DNA of 46,370 nt. Source: Mycolicibacillus koreensis. Its GTDB lineage: Bacteria > Actinomycetota > Actinomycetes > Mycobacteriales > Mycobacteriaceae. A program made the translations under genes and the position numbers. The stretch is from the NCBI RefSeq assembly GCF_002104795.1, contig NZ_NCXO01000035.1:1-46370 (forward strand), in the 5' to 3' direction. The notes beneath the pieces were generated by a model. That model did no database searches. It was not told the origin of the DNA and was given only the letters and a program-made list of their open reading frames with translations. How positions within the stretch are numbered: position 1 is the first letter of the stretch; each line of letters opens with the position of its first letter. This document shows positions 28,815 to 37,853 of the stretch, piece by piece.

Positions 28815-30566
28815 ATGCTGCTGGCGCTGCTGCGGTGTTACCTCCGGCCGTACCGCGCACCGGTGGCGGTACTGCTGGCGGTGCAGGCGGTGAGTTCGCT
28901 GGCCTCACTGGCCCTGCCGACGATCAACGCGCGCATCATCGACGACGGCATCGCGGTCGGCGACACCGCGGTCATCGTCGAGTACGGGGCGGTGATGCTG
29001 GCGTTCGCCGCGCTGCAGGTGCTGTGCGCGCTGGCCGCGGTCTACGTGGGGGCCCGCTCGGCCACCGGGTTCGGCCGTGACCTGCGTGCCGCCGTCTTCG
29101 ACCGGGTGATCGGCTTCTCCGAGCCCGAGACGCTGCGGTTCGGGACCCCGTCACTGCTGACCCGCTCCACCAACGATGTGCGCCAGATCCAGGTGCTGGT
29201 GCAGTTGATCGCCACCGTTCTCGTCGCCGCGCCGATCATGAGCATCGGCGGGATCGTGATGGCGCTGCGCCTCGACGCGGGGCTGTCGTGGCTGCTGGTG
29301 GTCAGTGTGCCGCTGCTGGCGCTGGCCAACTATGCGATCGCCGCCCGGATGCTGCCGATCGTGCGGCGCCTGCAGCGGCTGATCGACGCTGTCAACCGGG
29401 TGCTGCGCGACCAGTTGAGCGGGGTGCGCGTGGTGCGCGCCCTGGCCCGCGAGGACGCCGAACGGGACCGCTTCGCCGACGCCAACCGGGCCCTAACCGA
29501 CACCACGATCGCCGCCGGCAACTGGCAGGCGCTGCTGCTGCCGGCCACCACCGTGATCATCAACGGCTCCAGCGTCGCGGTGATCTGGTTCGGTGGGGTG
29601 CGCATCGACGCCGGGCAGATGCAGGTCGGGGCGCTGGTGGCGTTGCTGTCCTACTTCACGCAGATCCTGATGTCGGTGGTGATGGCGACGATGGTGCTGA
29701 TGGTGCTGCCGCGCGCCACGGTCTGCGCCGAGCGGATCCGCGCGGTGCTCGACACCCGCACGGCGATCACCAGCCCGCCGCGGCCGCGCGCCGCGCACGT
29801 CGCCCCCGATCCCGCCGCCGGGGTGGTGGAGTTCCGCGACGTCAGCTTCTGCTACCCGGGTGCCCAGCGCCCGGTGCTCGATGAGGTGTCGCTGATCGCC
29901 CGGCCGGGCACCAGCACCGCGATCGTCGGTGGCACCGGGTCGGGCAAGTCGACGTTGGTGTCGCTGATCTGCCGGTTCTACGACGTGACCGGCGGGTCGG
30001 TGCGGGTCGGCGGGGTCGACGTGCGCGACCAGGACCTCGAACGGCTGTGGGCGATGATCGGTCTGGTCCCCCAGCGCGGATACCTGTTCTCCGGCACCGT
30101 GGCCGACAACCTGCGTTACGGCGCGCGCCGGGGCCGCGAGGTGAGCGACGCCGCGCTGTGGGAGGCGCTGGCGGTGGCCGCCGCCGACGATTTCGTCGCC
30201 GACCATCCCGACGGCCTGGCGCGACCGGTCGCCCAGGGCGGCGTCAATTTCTCCGGGGGGCAGCGCCAGCGGTTGGCGATCGCCCGGGCGGTGCTGGCCG
30301 ACCCGGCGATCTATCTGTTCGACGACGCGTTCTCCGCCCTCGACGTGCACACCGACGCGCGGGTGCGCCACGCGGTGGCGCAGGTGGCGGCCGCTGCGAC
30401 GACGGTGATCGTCTCCCAGCGCATCGCCACGGTCAGACACGCCGATCAGATCATCGTGCTCGACGGCGGCCGGGTCTGCGGGGCCGGCACGCATGCGCAA
30501 CTGCTCGACACCTGCGCGAGCTACGCGGAGTTGGTCGACTCGCAGACGATCGGGGCGCGGCGGTGA
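28815..30566 (+). CDS. ABC exporter half-transporter, subunit with degenerate ATPase site (Rv1273c-like)
   Basis: 583 residues: six-helix exporter membrane domain (about 1-310) and an ATPase domain. Walker [10 protein letters not shown] (about 373-380) and signature FSGGQRQR are intact. The Walker B reads [12 protein letters not shown] with Asp in place of the catalytic Glu, and the switch His is Gln (IVSQRIAT). These changes mark the non-catalytic member of a heterodimer. Start ATG 28815 matches the Rv1273c N-terminus as remembered; there is no ribosome site, but GACAGT lies 6 nt upstream. Its stop overlaps the partner gene as GTGA. Confidence 0.93.
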   Translation: MLLALLRCYLRPYRAPVAVLLAVQAVSSLASLALPTINARIIDDGIAVGDTAVIVEYGAVMLAFAALQVLCALAAVYVGARSATGFGRDLRAAVFDRVIGFSEPETLRFGTPSLLTRSTNDVRQIQVLVQLIATVLVAAPIMSIGGIVMALRLDAGLSWLLVVSVPLLALANYAIAARMLPIVRRLQRLIDAVNRVLRDQLSGVRVVRALAREDAERDRFADANRALTDTTIAAGNWQALLLPATTVIINGSSVAVIWFGGVRIDAGQMQVGALVALLSYFTQILMSVVMATMVLMVLPRATVCAERIRAVLDTRTAITSPPRPRAAHVAPDPAAGVVEFRDVSFCYPGAQRPVLDEVSLIARPGTSTAIVGGTGSGKSTLVSLICRFYDVTGGSVRVGGVDVRDQDLERLWAMIGLVPQRGYLFSGTVADNLRYGARRGREVSDAALWEALAVAAADDFVADHPDGLARPVAQGGVNFSGGQRQRLAIARAVLADPAIYLFDDAFSALDVHTDARVRHAVAQVAAAATTVIVSQRIATVRHADQIIVLDGGRVCGAGTHAQLLDTCASYAELVDSQTIGARR

Positions 30567-32485
30567 GCGCGCAGACCTCGGCGTTGCGCCAGGCGCTGGC
30601 CACCCCACCGGCGCGGTCGCGCGACGTCCTGGCGACCGCGGCGCGGGTGCTGCGCCGGCTGGCCCCGCACCGACGGCTGATCGTCGTCTCGGTGCTGTTG
30701 TCGCTGGGCGGAATCGCCACCGGCGTGGCCGCCCCCCGGATCCTCGGGCACGCCACCGATGTGGTGTTCACCGGGGTGATCGGGCGGCGCTTGGACCCGG
30801 CGATGAGCCGCGGCGAGGCCATCGCGGCCGCCCGCGCCCGCGGCGACACGACCTTCGCCGATCTGCTGTCGGGGATGGCGGTCTCCCCCGGCCACGGCGT
30901 CGACTTCACCGCCTTGGGGCGCACCCTGGCACTGGCGTTGGGGGTGTATCTGCTCAGCGCGGCGATGGTGTGGCTGCAGGCCCGGGTGCTCAACGTGACG
31001 GTGCAGCGCACCATGTCCGCGCTGCGCCGTGACGTCGAGGACAAACTGCACCGGCTGCCGGTGTCCTATGTCGACACCCGCCAGCGCGGTGAGCTGCTCA
31101 GCCGGGTCACCAACGACGTCGACAACATCTCGGTCTCGGTGTCGATGACGATCAGCCAACTGCTCACCGCGGTGTTCACCGTGGTCGCCGTGCTGGCGAT
31201 GATGGTGTCGATCTCGCCGCTGTTGGCGGGCATCACGGTGCTGGCGGTGCCGCTGTCGCTGCTGACGGTGCGCACGGTCACCCGACGCTCCCGGCGGCTG
31301 TTCGCCGCGCAGTGGGCCGCCACCGGGGCGCTGGGCGCCCACATCGAGGAGACCTACAGCGGGTTCACCGTGGTGCGCACGTTCGGGCACCGCGATGCCG
31401 CCCGCGCGGAGTTCCACCGGCGCAACGACGAGCTCTACCGCGCCAGTTTCGGCGCCCAGCTGTTCTCCGGGCTGATCTCGCCGGCCGCGGGGTTCATCGG
31501 CAACCTCGCCTACGTCGCCGTCGCGGTGGTCGGCGGGCTGCAGGTCGCCACCGGCCAGGTCAGCCTCGGCAGCATTCAGGCGTTCATCGTCTATGTGCGC
31601 CAGTTCAATCAGCCGCTGACCCAGCTGGCGGGGATGTACAACACGCTGCAGTCCGGAATGGCCAGCGCGGAAAGGGTTTTCGACTTCCTCGATGAGCCGG
31701 AAGAGCAGGACACCGAGGTCGGCGTCGCGGATCACGTGCGCGCCGAACCACCGGCGACCGCGGCGCCGCAGGTGCAGTTCCGCCACGTCGGCTTCGGCTA
31801 CCGGCCGGGCCGGCCGGTACTCACCGACGTGTCGCTGACCCTGCCCCCCGGCAGCACGGTGGCGCTGGTCGGGCCGACCGGCGCCGGCAAGACCACCCTG
31901 GTCAATCTGCTGCTGCGGTTCTACGACCTCGACGACGACGCCGGACAGATCCTCATCGACGGCGTCGACATCACCACCCTCGGCCGTCGGGCGCTGCGGT
32001 CGCAGATCGGGGTGGTCTCCCAGGACACCTGGCTGTTCGACGGCACCATCGCCGAGAACATCGGTTACGGCCGGCCCGGCGCCGGTCATGAGGAGGTGGT
32101 GGCCGCCGCCCGGGCCGCCCACGTCGACCAGGTGGTGCGGTCGCTGCCGGAGGGCTACGCGACCCGCGTGGGCAACGACGGTGGCACGCTGAGCGCCGGG
32201 GAGAAACAGTTGATCACCATCGCCCGCACGATGCTGAGTCAGCCGCGGCTACTGGTCCTCGACGAGGCGACCAGTTCAGTCGACACCCGAACGGAACTGG
32301 CTGTCCAGCAAGCGATCACCGCGCTGCGCCGGGGTCGGACGACTCTGGTCATCGCCCACCGCCTCTCCACGGTGCGCGACGCCGACCGCATCGTCGTCCT
32401 CGACCGGGGCCGAGTCGTGGAGCAGGGCAGTCCCGCGGAGTTGCTGGCCCGCCGCGGCGCCTACTACGCGATGACGCAGGTCTGA
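30563..32485 (+). CDS. ABC exporter half-transporter, catalytic subunit (Rv1272c-like)
   Basis: 640 residues from GTG 30563 (GTGA overlap with its partner). Membrane domain about 25-390 with a long extracytoplasmic-type insert after helix 1 (about 70-120). ATPase domain: Walker [10 protein letters not shown] (about 435-443), Walker [13 protein letters not shown] with the catalytic Glu, and switch IAHRLST. Its signature is LSAGEKQL instead of LSGGQ, so in the heterodimer this loop faces the degenerate site of the partner. Substrate not deducible; Rv1272c/Rv1273c have been linked to lipid or drug transport. Confidence 0.93.
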   Translation: MSAQTSALRQALATPPARSRDVLATAARVLRRLAPHRRLIVVSVLLSLGGIATGVAAPRILGHATDVVFTGVIGRRLDPAMSRGEAIAAARARGDTTFADLLSGMAVSPGHGVDFTALGRTLALALGVYLLSAAMVWLQARVLNVTVQRTMSALRRDVEDKLHRLPVSYVDTRQRGELLSRVTNDVDNISVSVSMTISQLLTAVFTVVAVLAMMVSISPLLAGITVLAVPLSLLTVRTVTRRSRRLFAAQWAATGALGAHIEETYSGFTVVRTFGHRDAARAEFHRRNDELYRASFGAQLFSGLISPAAGFIGNLAYVAVAVVGGLQVATGQVSLGSIQAFIVYVRQFNQPLTQLAGMYNTLQSGMASAERVFDFLDEPEEQDTEVGVADHVRAEPPATAAPQVQFRHVGFGYRPGRPVLTDVSLTLPPGSTVALVGPTGAGKTTLVNLLLRFYDLDDDAGQILIDGVDITTLGRRALRSQIGVVSQDTWLFDGTIAENIGYGRPGAGHEEVVAAARAAHVDQVVRSLPEGYATRVGNDGGTLSAGEKQLITIARTMLSQPRLLVLDEATSSVDTRTELAVQQAITALRRGRTTLVIAHRLSTVRDADRIVVLDRGRVVEQGSPAELLARRGAYYAMTQV

Positions 32486-32495
32486 GGACGCGGCG

Positions 32496-33488
32496 TCACG
32501 GCACCTCGATGATCAGCACCTCGTCGACCGGGTGCCGCGGGGTGGGCGGGGGAGGATTCTCGATGGCCGGTGCCGTGCCGACCCGGATGAGCACCTGCGG
32601 CACCGCGTCGCCACCGATCAGCGCCGCCACCATGGCCCGACTGGTCGCCACCTCGGTGATGTGGGTCAGCGGGCAGGTCGCCAACCCGGCGGCCGCGCAC
32701 TCCAGCAGCACCGTCGAGAGCGCCTCCCCGCAGCCCAATGCGTCCCCCGGCCCGTCGCCGGGCGTGGACAGCACCGCGATCGCGGCGCGGTCGTCGCCGA
32801 TGTCGGCACGGCGCTGCCCGGCGCGGGTCACCGGGAACACCCGGCCCACGTCCACCCGGTCGCTCTCCGACGCCGAGATCAACGCGCTCTGGGGTATTCC
32901 GTCGGCAACCTCGAACGGCGCGGTCCACCAATCGAGTTCGGCGTGGTACTCCCCGTCGTAGAGCCGCAGCGTCTCGCTGTACTGCGAGGCCTCGGCCAGG
33001 CGGGTGCGTTCGGCGGTGGGCACCGTGTCCAGGCGCACCGGGCCGGACGCCAACTCCGCCGACAGGATCGCCTCGACCACCGACCAGTTCCGCGGTGCGG
33101 CCAGCGGCAGCCGGTCGGTGCGCCGCAGCAGGATCGCGTCGGCGCGGCGCCGTTGCGCCGCGGTGACCTCGCCACCACGGTCGAAGGTGACGGCGGCCAG
33201 GTGGGTGGGGTCTGTCGGGTCGGAGAACCGCTCGATCAGCGTGTGCCATCCGGCGGCGGCCAACGCCACCCGCAGGTGATCGAGCGCCGCACCGCAGGAG
33301 ATCAGCGCCTCGCGCGCGGTGTCGTCGGTGTAGACCGCGCGACTGGGGTCGAGGAACAGCTGCAACCCGGCGCGGTCACGCACCCACCGCCAGGGCTGGC
33401 TGTTGTGCAGCGACGGCGCACGGCAGGCCAGCGAGACAGCGTCTTTGATGATTTCGACATCCAGCAGCGGCGCCGACGTTGCACTCAC
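32496..33488 (-). CDS. Acg-family nitroreductase-like protein
   Basis: 330 residues from GTG 33488, with AAAGGGGG upstream. Two nitroreductase halves are visible: RAPSLHNSQPWRW near 20-32, the classic FMN-site string of the Acg (Rv2032) group, and a C-terminal half with LGCGEALSTVLLECAAAGLATCPLTH. In M. tuberculosis the Acg-like genes (Rv2032, Rv3127, Rv3131) belong to the DosR dormancy regulon. The activity of this group is poorly defined; FMN binding rather than turnover has been suggested. A candidate DosR box lies 66 bp upstream. This gene stands where M. tuberculosis has lprA/pknH/embR. Confidence 0.88.
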   Translation of the reverse strand: MSATSAPLLDVEIIKDAVSLACRAPSLHNSQPWRWVRDRAGLQLFLDPSRAVYTDDTAREALISCGAALDHLRVALAAAGWHTLIERFSDPTDPTHLAAVTFDRGGEVTAAQRRRADAILLRRTDRLPLAAPRNWSVVEAILSAELASGPVRLDTVPTAERTRLAEASQYSETLRLYDGEYHAELDWWTAPFEVADGIPQSALISASESDRVDVGRVFPVTRAGQRRADIGDDRAAIAVLSTPGDGPGDALGCGEALSTVLLECAAAGLATCPLTHITEVATSRAMVAALIGGDAVPQVLIRVGTAPAIENPPPPTPRHPVDEVLIIEVP

Positions 33489-33552
33489 GGCGCACCCCCT
33501 TTCAACCGTCGGTGACTCGACTCCAGGGTGGCCCAGCACCGCCGATGTCCGA

Positions 33553-33570
33553 CAGGGCCGGAAGACCCTG
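33553..33570. promoter_or_regulatory. Candidate DosR (DevR) binding site
   Basis: On the minus strand 33568-33554 reads GGGTCTTCCGGCCCT, matching the relaxed DosR consensus GGGACTTNNGNCCCT at 14 of 15 positions, within an 18-bp near-palindrome. It lies 66-80 bp before the start of the Acg-like gene, a usual position for DosR control. Against the longer 20-bp consensus the right half is weaker, so a chance match is possible. Confidence 0.45.
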
Positions 33571-33606
33571 GTTCCGACCGAGGCCGAAAGCCCGCCTGAC
33601 GCCCGC

Positions 33607-34725
33607 CTAACGCGGCGGATCGCTGGGCCGGGCGCGGAACAGTTTCACGTCACCGCCGATGCCCTTGAGGCGGCGCGGCCCGGCGAACGACCAGCGGAAC
33701 GCCGCGTCGTCGGCTCCGATGGCGTCCCGGACCTCCTCGGTGACCAGCACCGACCCCGGACGGGCCACCCCGGTCACCCGGCTGGCCAGGTTGACCGGGC
33801 TGCCGAACCAGTCGCCGGCCCGGCTGACCGCAGGGCCGGCGGCCACCCCGGCGCGCAGCCGCAGCAGCTCGTCGTCGTCGTCGGCGAGGGCGACCAGCCG
33901 CAGCACCGCCCGAACCAGCGGCGCCGGGTCCGGACACACCAGCATCACCGCATCACCGATGGTCTTGATCATCCGCACCGGCGGGACCGCCACCTCATGG
34001 CCCAGTTCGGCGAGCCGGTTAGCCAGACGCTCGAGTTGTTCGGGCGGCACCGTCTCCCCCAGCCGGGTGAAGCCGACCAAATCGGCGAAGGCGACGGTGA
34101 TCTCCCGGGCTCCCGGCAGCGGCGTGCCGGCCGCGCGCTCGCTGGCGGTGACCGCCTCGGTCTCCATCAGTTGGCGCAGCTGCACCAGCAGCAGCTCCGA
34201 CACCGTCGAGCCCAGCAGGGGCGCGACCTGTTTGAGCAGCGCGGTGGACCGCTGAGCGGTCTCCAATTCGGTGGCCCCGGGGGTCAGCACCGCACCGAGT
34301 GCGGTGTGGCGCATCACCTCGGCGGCATCGGCGAGCCCGTCGGCGAGGACGCGGGCGGCCAGCACCAGATCATCGGGGTCCAGGCCGAGCTCGACGAAGG
34401 GCTGCACCGCGGCGGCCGCCTCGGCGTCGGCGCGGGTGAACACCGCCGCATCCGGGTCGTCGACACGGGCGAGCCCGATGGCACGCTGCACCCGCTGCAG
34501 AAACGCCAGATCCATTCCGTGGGCGTCGGCGATCTCCCGCGTCGACACGTAGTGGCCGTCGTCGCCGATCTGACGGCGCATCGCCAACAGCATCGGGGCG
34601 ACCGTGCTGCCGATCTCCTCGGGCGTGACGCCCTGCTCGAGAAGCCACGAGACCAGCTCGGCGCGTTCTTCGCGGGCCTGGCCCGCCAAACCGTCGAGCA
34701 GGCCGTCGTCACTCGGATCGGTCAC
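33607..34725 (-). CDS. Class III adenylyl cyclase with N-terminal regulatory domain (Rv1264-like)
   Basis: 372 residues from GTG 34725. An all-helical regulatory half (about 1-185) is followed by a cyclase homology domain. Catalytic residues align with Rv1264 as remembered: metal-binding D215 (FADLVGF) and D258 (KTIGDAVM), adenine-specifying K254 and D305 ([10 protein letters not shown]), transition-state N312 and R316. In Rv1264 the N-terminal half inhibits the enzyme at neutral pH and activity rises at acid pH; the same is likely here. Makes cAMP in the cytoplasm. TACGTT lies 6 nt before the GTG, a leaderless promoter layout. Confidence 0.95.
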   Translation of the reverse strand: MTDPSDDGLLDGLAGQAREERAELVSWLLEQGVTPEEIGSTVAPMLLAMRRQIGDDGHYVSTREIADAHGMDLAFLQRVQRAIGLARVDDPDAAVFTRADAEAAAAVQPFVELGLDPDDLVLAARVLADGLADAAEVMRHTALGAVLTPGATELETAQRSTALLKQVAPLLGSTVSELLLVQLRQLMETEAVTASERAAGTPLPGAREITVAFADLVGFTRLGETVPPEQLERLANRLAELGHEVAVPPVRMIKTIGDAVMLVCPDPAPLVRAVLRLVALADDDDELLRLRAGVAAGPAVSRAGDWFGSPVNLASRVTGVARPGSVLVTEEVRDAIGADDAAFRWSFAGPRRLKGIGGDVKLFRARPSDPPR

Positions 34726-34731
34726 CCGGTC

Positions 34732-34737
34732 AACGTA
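34732..34737 (-). promoter_or_regulatory. Candidate -10 for the adenylyl cyclase gene
   Basis: TACGTT on the minus strand with a 6-nt gap to GTG 34725, so transcription would begin on the start codon. Supports this GTG over upstream alternatives. Confidence 0.5.
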
Positions 34738-34799
34738 CCGCGAGGCCGAGGCGCCGCGCGCTCGATCACGGCACGCCGTGGCCACCGCCGGTGATGCGC

Positions 34800-34805
34800 T
34801 ACGGT
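34800..34805 (+). promoter_or_regulatory. Candidate -10 for the HIT gene
   Basis: TACGGT followed by 7 nt and ATG 34813. The alternative GTG start at 34804 lies inside this hexamer, which favours ATG 34813 and a leaderless mRNA. Confidence 0.5.
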
Positions 34806-34812
34806 GCCGACT

Positions 34813-35376
34813 ATGTCACCCGCGCCGTCGTCACCCGCGCCGTCGTCACCCGCGCCGTCGTCACCCGCGCCGTCGTCACCCGCGCCGTCGCGATCGTGTG
34901 TGTTCTGCGCCATCGTCGCCGGGGACGCCCCGGCGGTGCTGATCCACGACGACGACCGGTATCTGGCCTTTCTCGATGTCCGGCCGTTCACCCGCGGTCA
35001 CACCCTGGTGGTTCCCAAAGTGCACACGGTGGACCTGACCGACACCCCGGCGGCGACGCTGGCGGGCATGAGCACCCTGGGCCAGCGCATCGCCCGTGCG
35101 GCGCGTCTGTCCGGACTGCACGCCGACGGCAACAACATCGCGATCAACGACGGGCGGGCCGCTTTTCAGAGCGTGTTCCACATCCACCTGCATGTGGTGC
35201 CCCGGCGCACCGGGGACCGGGTGGCGTTCGCCAAGGGCCTGATCTGGCGCCGCGACCCGGACCGGGAGACCACCGGACGGATTCTGCGCGAAGCGCTCGC
35301 GCGCCTCGACGAAACCCCCGAGGACACCACCGACGACACCACCGGGGACACCACCGAGGCCCCGGGCTCGGCCTGA
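34813..35376 (+). CDS. HIT-family hydrolase with Ser-Pro-Ala repeat N-terminus (Rv1262c-like)
   Basis: 187 residues. The HIT domain (about 27-165) carries [13 protein letters not shown], the [15 protein letters not shown] string and the catalytic histidine triad HIHLH at 123-127; such enzymes cleave nucleotide phosphoramidates or dinucleotide polyphosphates. Residues 2-26 are five identical SPAPS units, encoded by an exact 15-bp tandem repeat. The M. tuberculosis protein, as remembered, starts almost directly at the CVFC motif, so this extension is an addition. The C-terminus is Asp/Thr-rich ([12 protein letters not shown]). Divergent from the cyclase. Confidence 0.9.
   Translation: MSPAPSSPAPSSPAPSSPAPSSPAPSRSCVFCAIVAGDAPAVLIHDDDRYLAFLDVRPFTRGHTLVVPKVHTVDLTDTPAATLAGMSTLGQRIARAARLSGLHADGNNIAINDGRAAFQSVFHIHLHVVPRRTGDRVAFAKGLIWRRDPDRETTGRILREALARLDETPEDTTDDTTGDTTEAPGSA
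34816..34890 (+). repeat. Five exact tandem copies of a 15-bp unit
   Basis: TCACCCGCGCCGTCG is repeated five times without any mismatch, starting immediately after the HIT start codon. Each unit encodes SPAPS. Perfect identity implies recent expansion or active slippage, and the locus should vary in copy number between strains; 15 bp keeps the frame. Confidence 0.97.
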
Positions 35377-35403
35377 CCCGGCGACCGGGTGCAGACTGGG
35401 GCC

Positions 35404-35865
35404 ATGAGTGGCTCCCGGGACATCTCGCGCTGGTTTGAACGCACGGTCGGATTCCGGCTGTTGCGCCTGCACGACACCGTCTATCAATCCACCGGTGGCT
35501 GGATCGGGCACCGCGTGCCGGGTGCGCCGCCGAGCCTGCTGCTGCACACCGTCGGAGCCAAGACCGGTCTGGCGCGGACCGTTTCGCTGACCTACGCCCG
35601 CGACGGCGCCGACTATCTGATCGTCGCCTCGCTGGCCGGCGCCGACCGCGCACCGGGCTGGTATCACAATCTGAAGGCCCAGCCGGAGGTGGAGATCAAC
35701 GTCGGGCCGCGCCGGGTGGCGGTGACCGCACGACCGGTGACCGCCGACGCGCCCGACTACGCCCGGTTGTGGCGAATCGTCAACGCCAACAACTTCGATC
35801 GCTACACGGCCTATCAGCGGCGGACCTCACGGCCGATCCCGGTCGTGGTGTTGACGCCGCGCTAG
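35404..35865 (+). CDS. Ddn-like deazaflavin (F420)-dependent protein (Rv1261c-like)
   Basis: 153 residues of the split beta-barrel family that includes the F420-dependent nitroreductase Ddn. Markers are SLLLHTVGAKTGLARTV, the YLIVASLAGADRAPGWYHNL core, and PEVEINVGPRRVAVTAR. These enzymes reduce quinones or nitro compounds with reduced F420. The actual substrate is unknown. Start ATG 35404 is 27 bp after the HIT stop; CAGACT lies 6 nt before it. Confidence 0.9.
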   Translation: MSGSRDISRWFERTVGFRLLRLHDTVYQSTGGWIGHRVPGAPPSLLLHTVGAKTGLARTVSLTYARDGADYLIVASLAGADRAPGWYHNLKAQPEVEINVGPRRVAVTARPVTADAPDYARLWRIVNANNFDRYTAYQRRTSRPIPVVVLTPR

Positions 35866-35879
35866 TTCAGCGCCGGCGT

Positions 35880-36929
35880 TTACAGCAATTCCTGCGCCAA
35901 CAGCTCCAGGGTGTGTTCGCGTCCGGGGCTGGTGGCCGGGTCGGTGCCGCGGCGCACCGAGGCGGCCGGGCTGATCATCACCTCGTCGACGTCGAACTCC
36001 GCGGCCAGCGCCCGCACCTGGTCGGCGGCCTCGGCGGGGGCGCCGACGACGGCGCGCTCCAGCCCGGCGGCGACGATCCGCTGCTGGGCGGCGGTGAGCT
36101 GGGCGTCGCGGGCGTCCTCGACCACGTCGAGCGGGCCGAGCGCCTCCCCGGTGCGCAGCCGCGCCATCATCTGCAGGTTCGGCAGCAAAAGGTCCTCGGC
36201 CTCGGCCCGGGTCGGGGCCACCGAGGCGTTGGCGGTCAGGAACGTCCACGGCTGCGCACACCACGGGCTGGGCTGAAACTGGCTGCGATAGACCTCCAGC
36301 GCCTCGGCGGTGCCCCGGCCGGAGAAATGGTGGGCGAACACATACGGCAGGCCCTTGGCGGCGGCCAGTCGCGCCGAGTACAACGACGAGCCCAGCAGCC
36401 ACAGCACCGGTTCGCCGTGCGCGGCGGGGGTGGCCTTGAGGGTGTAGTCGCGGCCGGGGATCGCCACCCGCACCCCGCGCTCACCCATCATCGCGCGCAC
36501 CTGATCGAGGTAGTCGGGGAAGTTCTCCACGTCGGAGTCCAGTGCTGCGGCGTCGCGGCCACTCCAGCCACGCAGCGCCATCGAGGTCACCGGGTCGCTG
36601 CCGGGGGCGCGGCCGATGCCCAGATCGATGCGACCGGGGGCGGCGGCCTCCAGCAGCGCGAACTGCTCGGCCACCGCCAGCGGCGCGTGGTTGGGCAACA
36701 TCACCCCGCCGGAGCCGAGCCGCAGCGCGGCGGTCTGGGCGGCGAGATAGGCCAACACCACCGGCGGGCTGGTCGCGGCGACCGAGGGCATGTTGTGGTG
36801 TTCGGCGACCCAGTAGCGGGTGAAACCGAGCCGATCGGCGGTTCGGGCCAGCCGGACGGTGGCGGCCAACGCGTCGGCGGTGGTCTGGTCGGTACGAACC
36901 GGGATCAGGTCAAGGACGGAGAGACGCAC
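35880..36929 (-). CDS. LLM-class (luciferase-like) flavin-dependent oxidoreductase
   Basis: 349 residues. The N-terminus MRLSVLDLIPVRTDQT, the RYWVAEHHNMPSVAATSP string and GRIDLGIGRAPGSDP place it in the alkanal-monooxygenase-like (MsnO8/YhbW) group that normally uses FMN. Substrate unknown. It lies 6 bp after udgB on the same strand and so is likely co-transcribed with it. I do not recall this gene at the equivalent place in M. tuberculosis, where Rv1260, an FAD monooxygenase, sits. Confidence 0.9.
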   Translation of the reverse strand: MRLSVLDLIPVRTDQTTADALAATVRLARTADRLGFTRYWVAEHHNMPSVAATSPPVVLAYLAAQTAALRLGSGGVMLPNHAPLAVAEQFALLEAAAPGRIDLGIGRAPGSDPVTSMALRGWSGRDAAALDSDVENFPDYLDQVRAMMGERGVRVAIPGRDYTLKATPAAHGEPVLWLLGSSLYSARLAAAKGLPYVFAHHFSGRGTAEALEVYRSQFQPSPWCAQPWTFLTANASVAPTRAEAEDLLLPNLQMMARLRTGEALGPLDVVEDARDAQLTAAQQRIVAAGLERAVVGAPAEAADQVRALAAEFDVDEVMISPAASVRRGTDPATSPGREHTLELLAQELL

Positions 36930-36935
36930 GACTGG

Positions 36936-37772
36936 CTATAACGTTCCGCCGGGCCCGGACGTTCCCGCCAGCTCGGCGGCCCGACCGAAGATGTCATCGA
37001 GCATGGCCGGGGTGAGCCGGCCGGTGAACATGTTCTGCTGACTGGGGTGAAAACAGCCCAGCAGGGTGGCCCCGGAGGTCAACGTCACCGACGCGCCGTG
37101 ACCGAACTTGGGTTTGGGCTTGCTGGTGATCTGATCGGCGAGCAGGCGCAGCGCGATCTGCCAGGCGAAACCGCCCAACGGGATGATCACCGCGACGTGC
37201 GGGGCGATGAGCCGCCACTCGGCGTGCAACCACGGCAGGCAGGTGTTGCGTTCGACGGTGGTGGGCTGGTTGCCGGGGGGCGCGCAGTGCACCGGCGCGA
37301 TGATCCGCACGGTGTCGGTGTGCAGCCCGTCGGCGGCATCGACGCTGGTGGGTTGGTTGACCAGCCCGGCGCGGTGCAGCGCGGCGTACAGCTGGTCACC
37401 GGAGCGGTCCCCGGTGAACATCCGTCCGGTGCGGTTGGCGCCGTTGGCGGCCGGGGCCAACCCGACGACGAGGATCCGCGGCTGCGGCGCCCCCCAGCTG
37501 GGCACCGGGCGCCCCCAGTACGGTTCGCCGGCGAAGGCGCGCCGTTTGGTCACCGCGACCTGTTCGCGCCAGTCCACCAGCCGCGGGCAGGCGCGGCACA
37601 CGCTGACCGCGGCATCGAGTTCGGCCAGGGACGACGCGCCCGCCGCCAGCTCGGCGACCTGCTCGGCGGTCTCGGCGACCGGGGTGGCCGCGGTGGCCGG
37701 GTCACCCGGCCAGCCGGCCCCCGCCGGCACCGGGGAGTCGAAGAGCTGACCCGTTCGCGGATGGGGGAGCAC
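36936..37772 (-). CDS. udgB: Uracil-DNA glycosylase, family 5 (UdgB)
   Basis: 278 residues from GTG 37772, giving [18 protein letters not shown], which matches M. tuberculosis UdgB (Rv1259) as remembered; CACGAT lies 6 nt upstream. Removes uracil and other deaminated bases from DNA. Motif [19 protein letters not shown] (motif 1) and HPSQQN (motif 2) are present, as are candidate Fe-S cysteines in [16 protein letters not shown] and NTCLPW. A GC-rich genome is prone to cytosine deamination, which fits the need for this enzyme. Confidence 0.95.
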   Translation of the reverse strand: MLPHPRTGQLFDSPVPAGAGWPGDPATAATPVAETAEQVAELAAGASSLAELDAAVSVCRACPRLVDWREQVAVTKRRAFAGEPYWGRPVPSWGAPQPRILVVGLAPAANGANRTGRMFTGDRSGDQLYAALHRAGLVNQPTSVDAADGLHTDTVRIIAPVHCAPPGNQPTTVERNTCLPWLHAEWRLIAPHVAVIIPLGGFAWQIALRLLADQITSKPKPKFGHGASVTLTSGATLLGCFHPSQQNMFTGRLTPAMLDDIFGRAAELAGTSGPGGTL

Positions 37773-37820
37773 ATGACCATCGTGCCCGCCGACACGGGCG
37801 ACCCGGCACCGGCCCGACCG

Positions 37821-37826
37821 TACGAT
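37821..37826 (+). promoter_or_regulatory. Candidate -10 for the first FAD-linked oxidase gene
   Basis: TACGAT, 27 nt before ATG 37854. Leaves a short leader carrying a strong GAAGGAGG ribosome site. No -35 is recognised. Confidence 0.4.
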
Positions 37827-37853
37827 CAGAGCTGACACCGCTGAAGGAGGCAC

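Noticed and set aside
34816..34890. Tandem repeat as a CRISPR or MIRU-type intergenic element
   Set aside because: No spacers and no cas genes; the 15-bp units are contiguous and in frame with the HIT protein.
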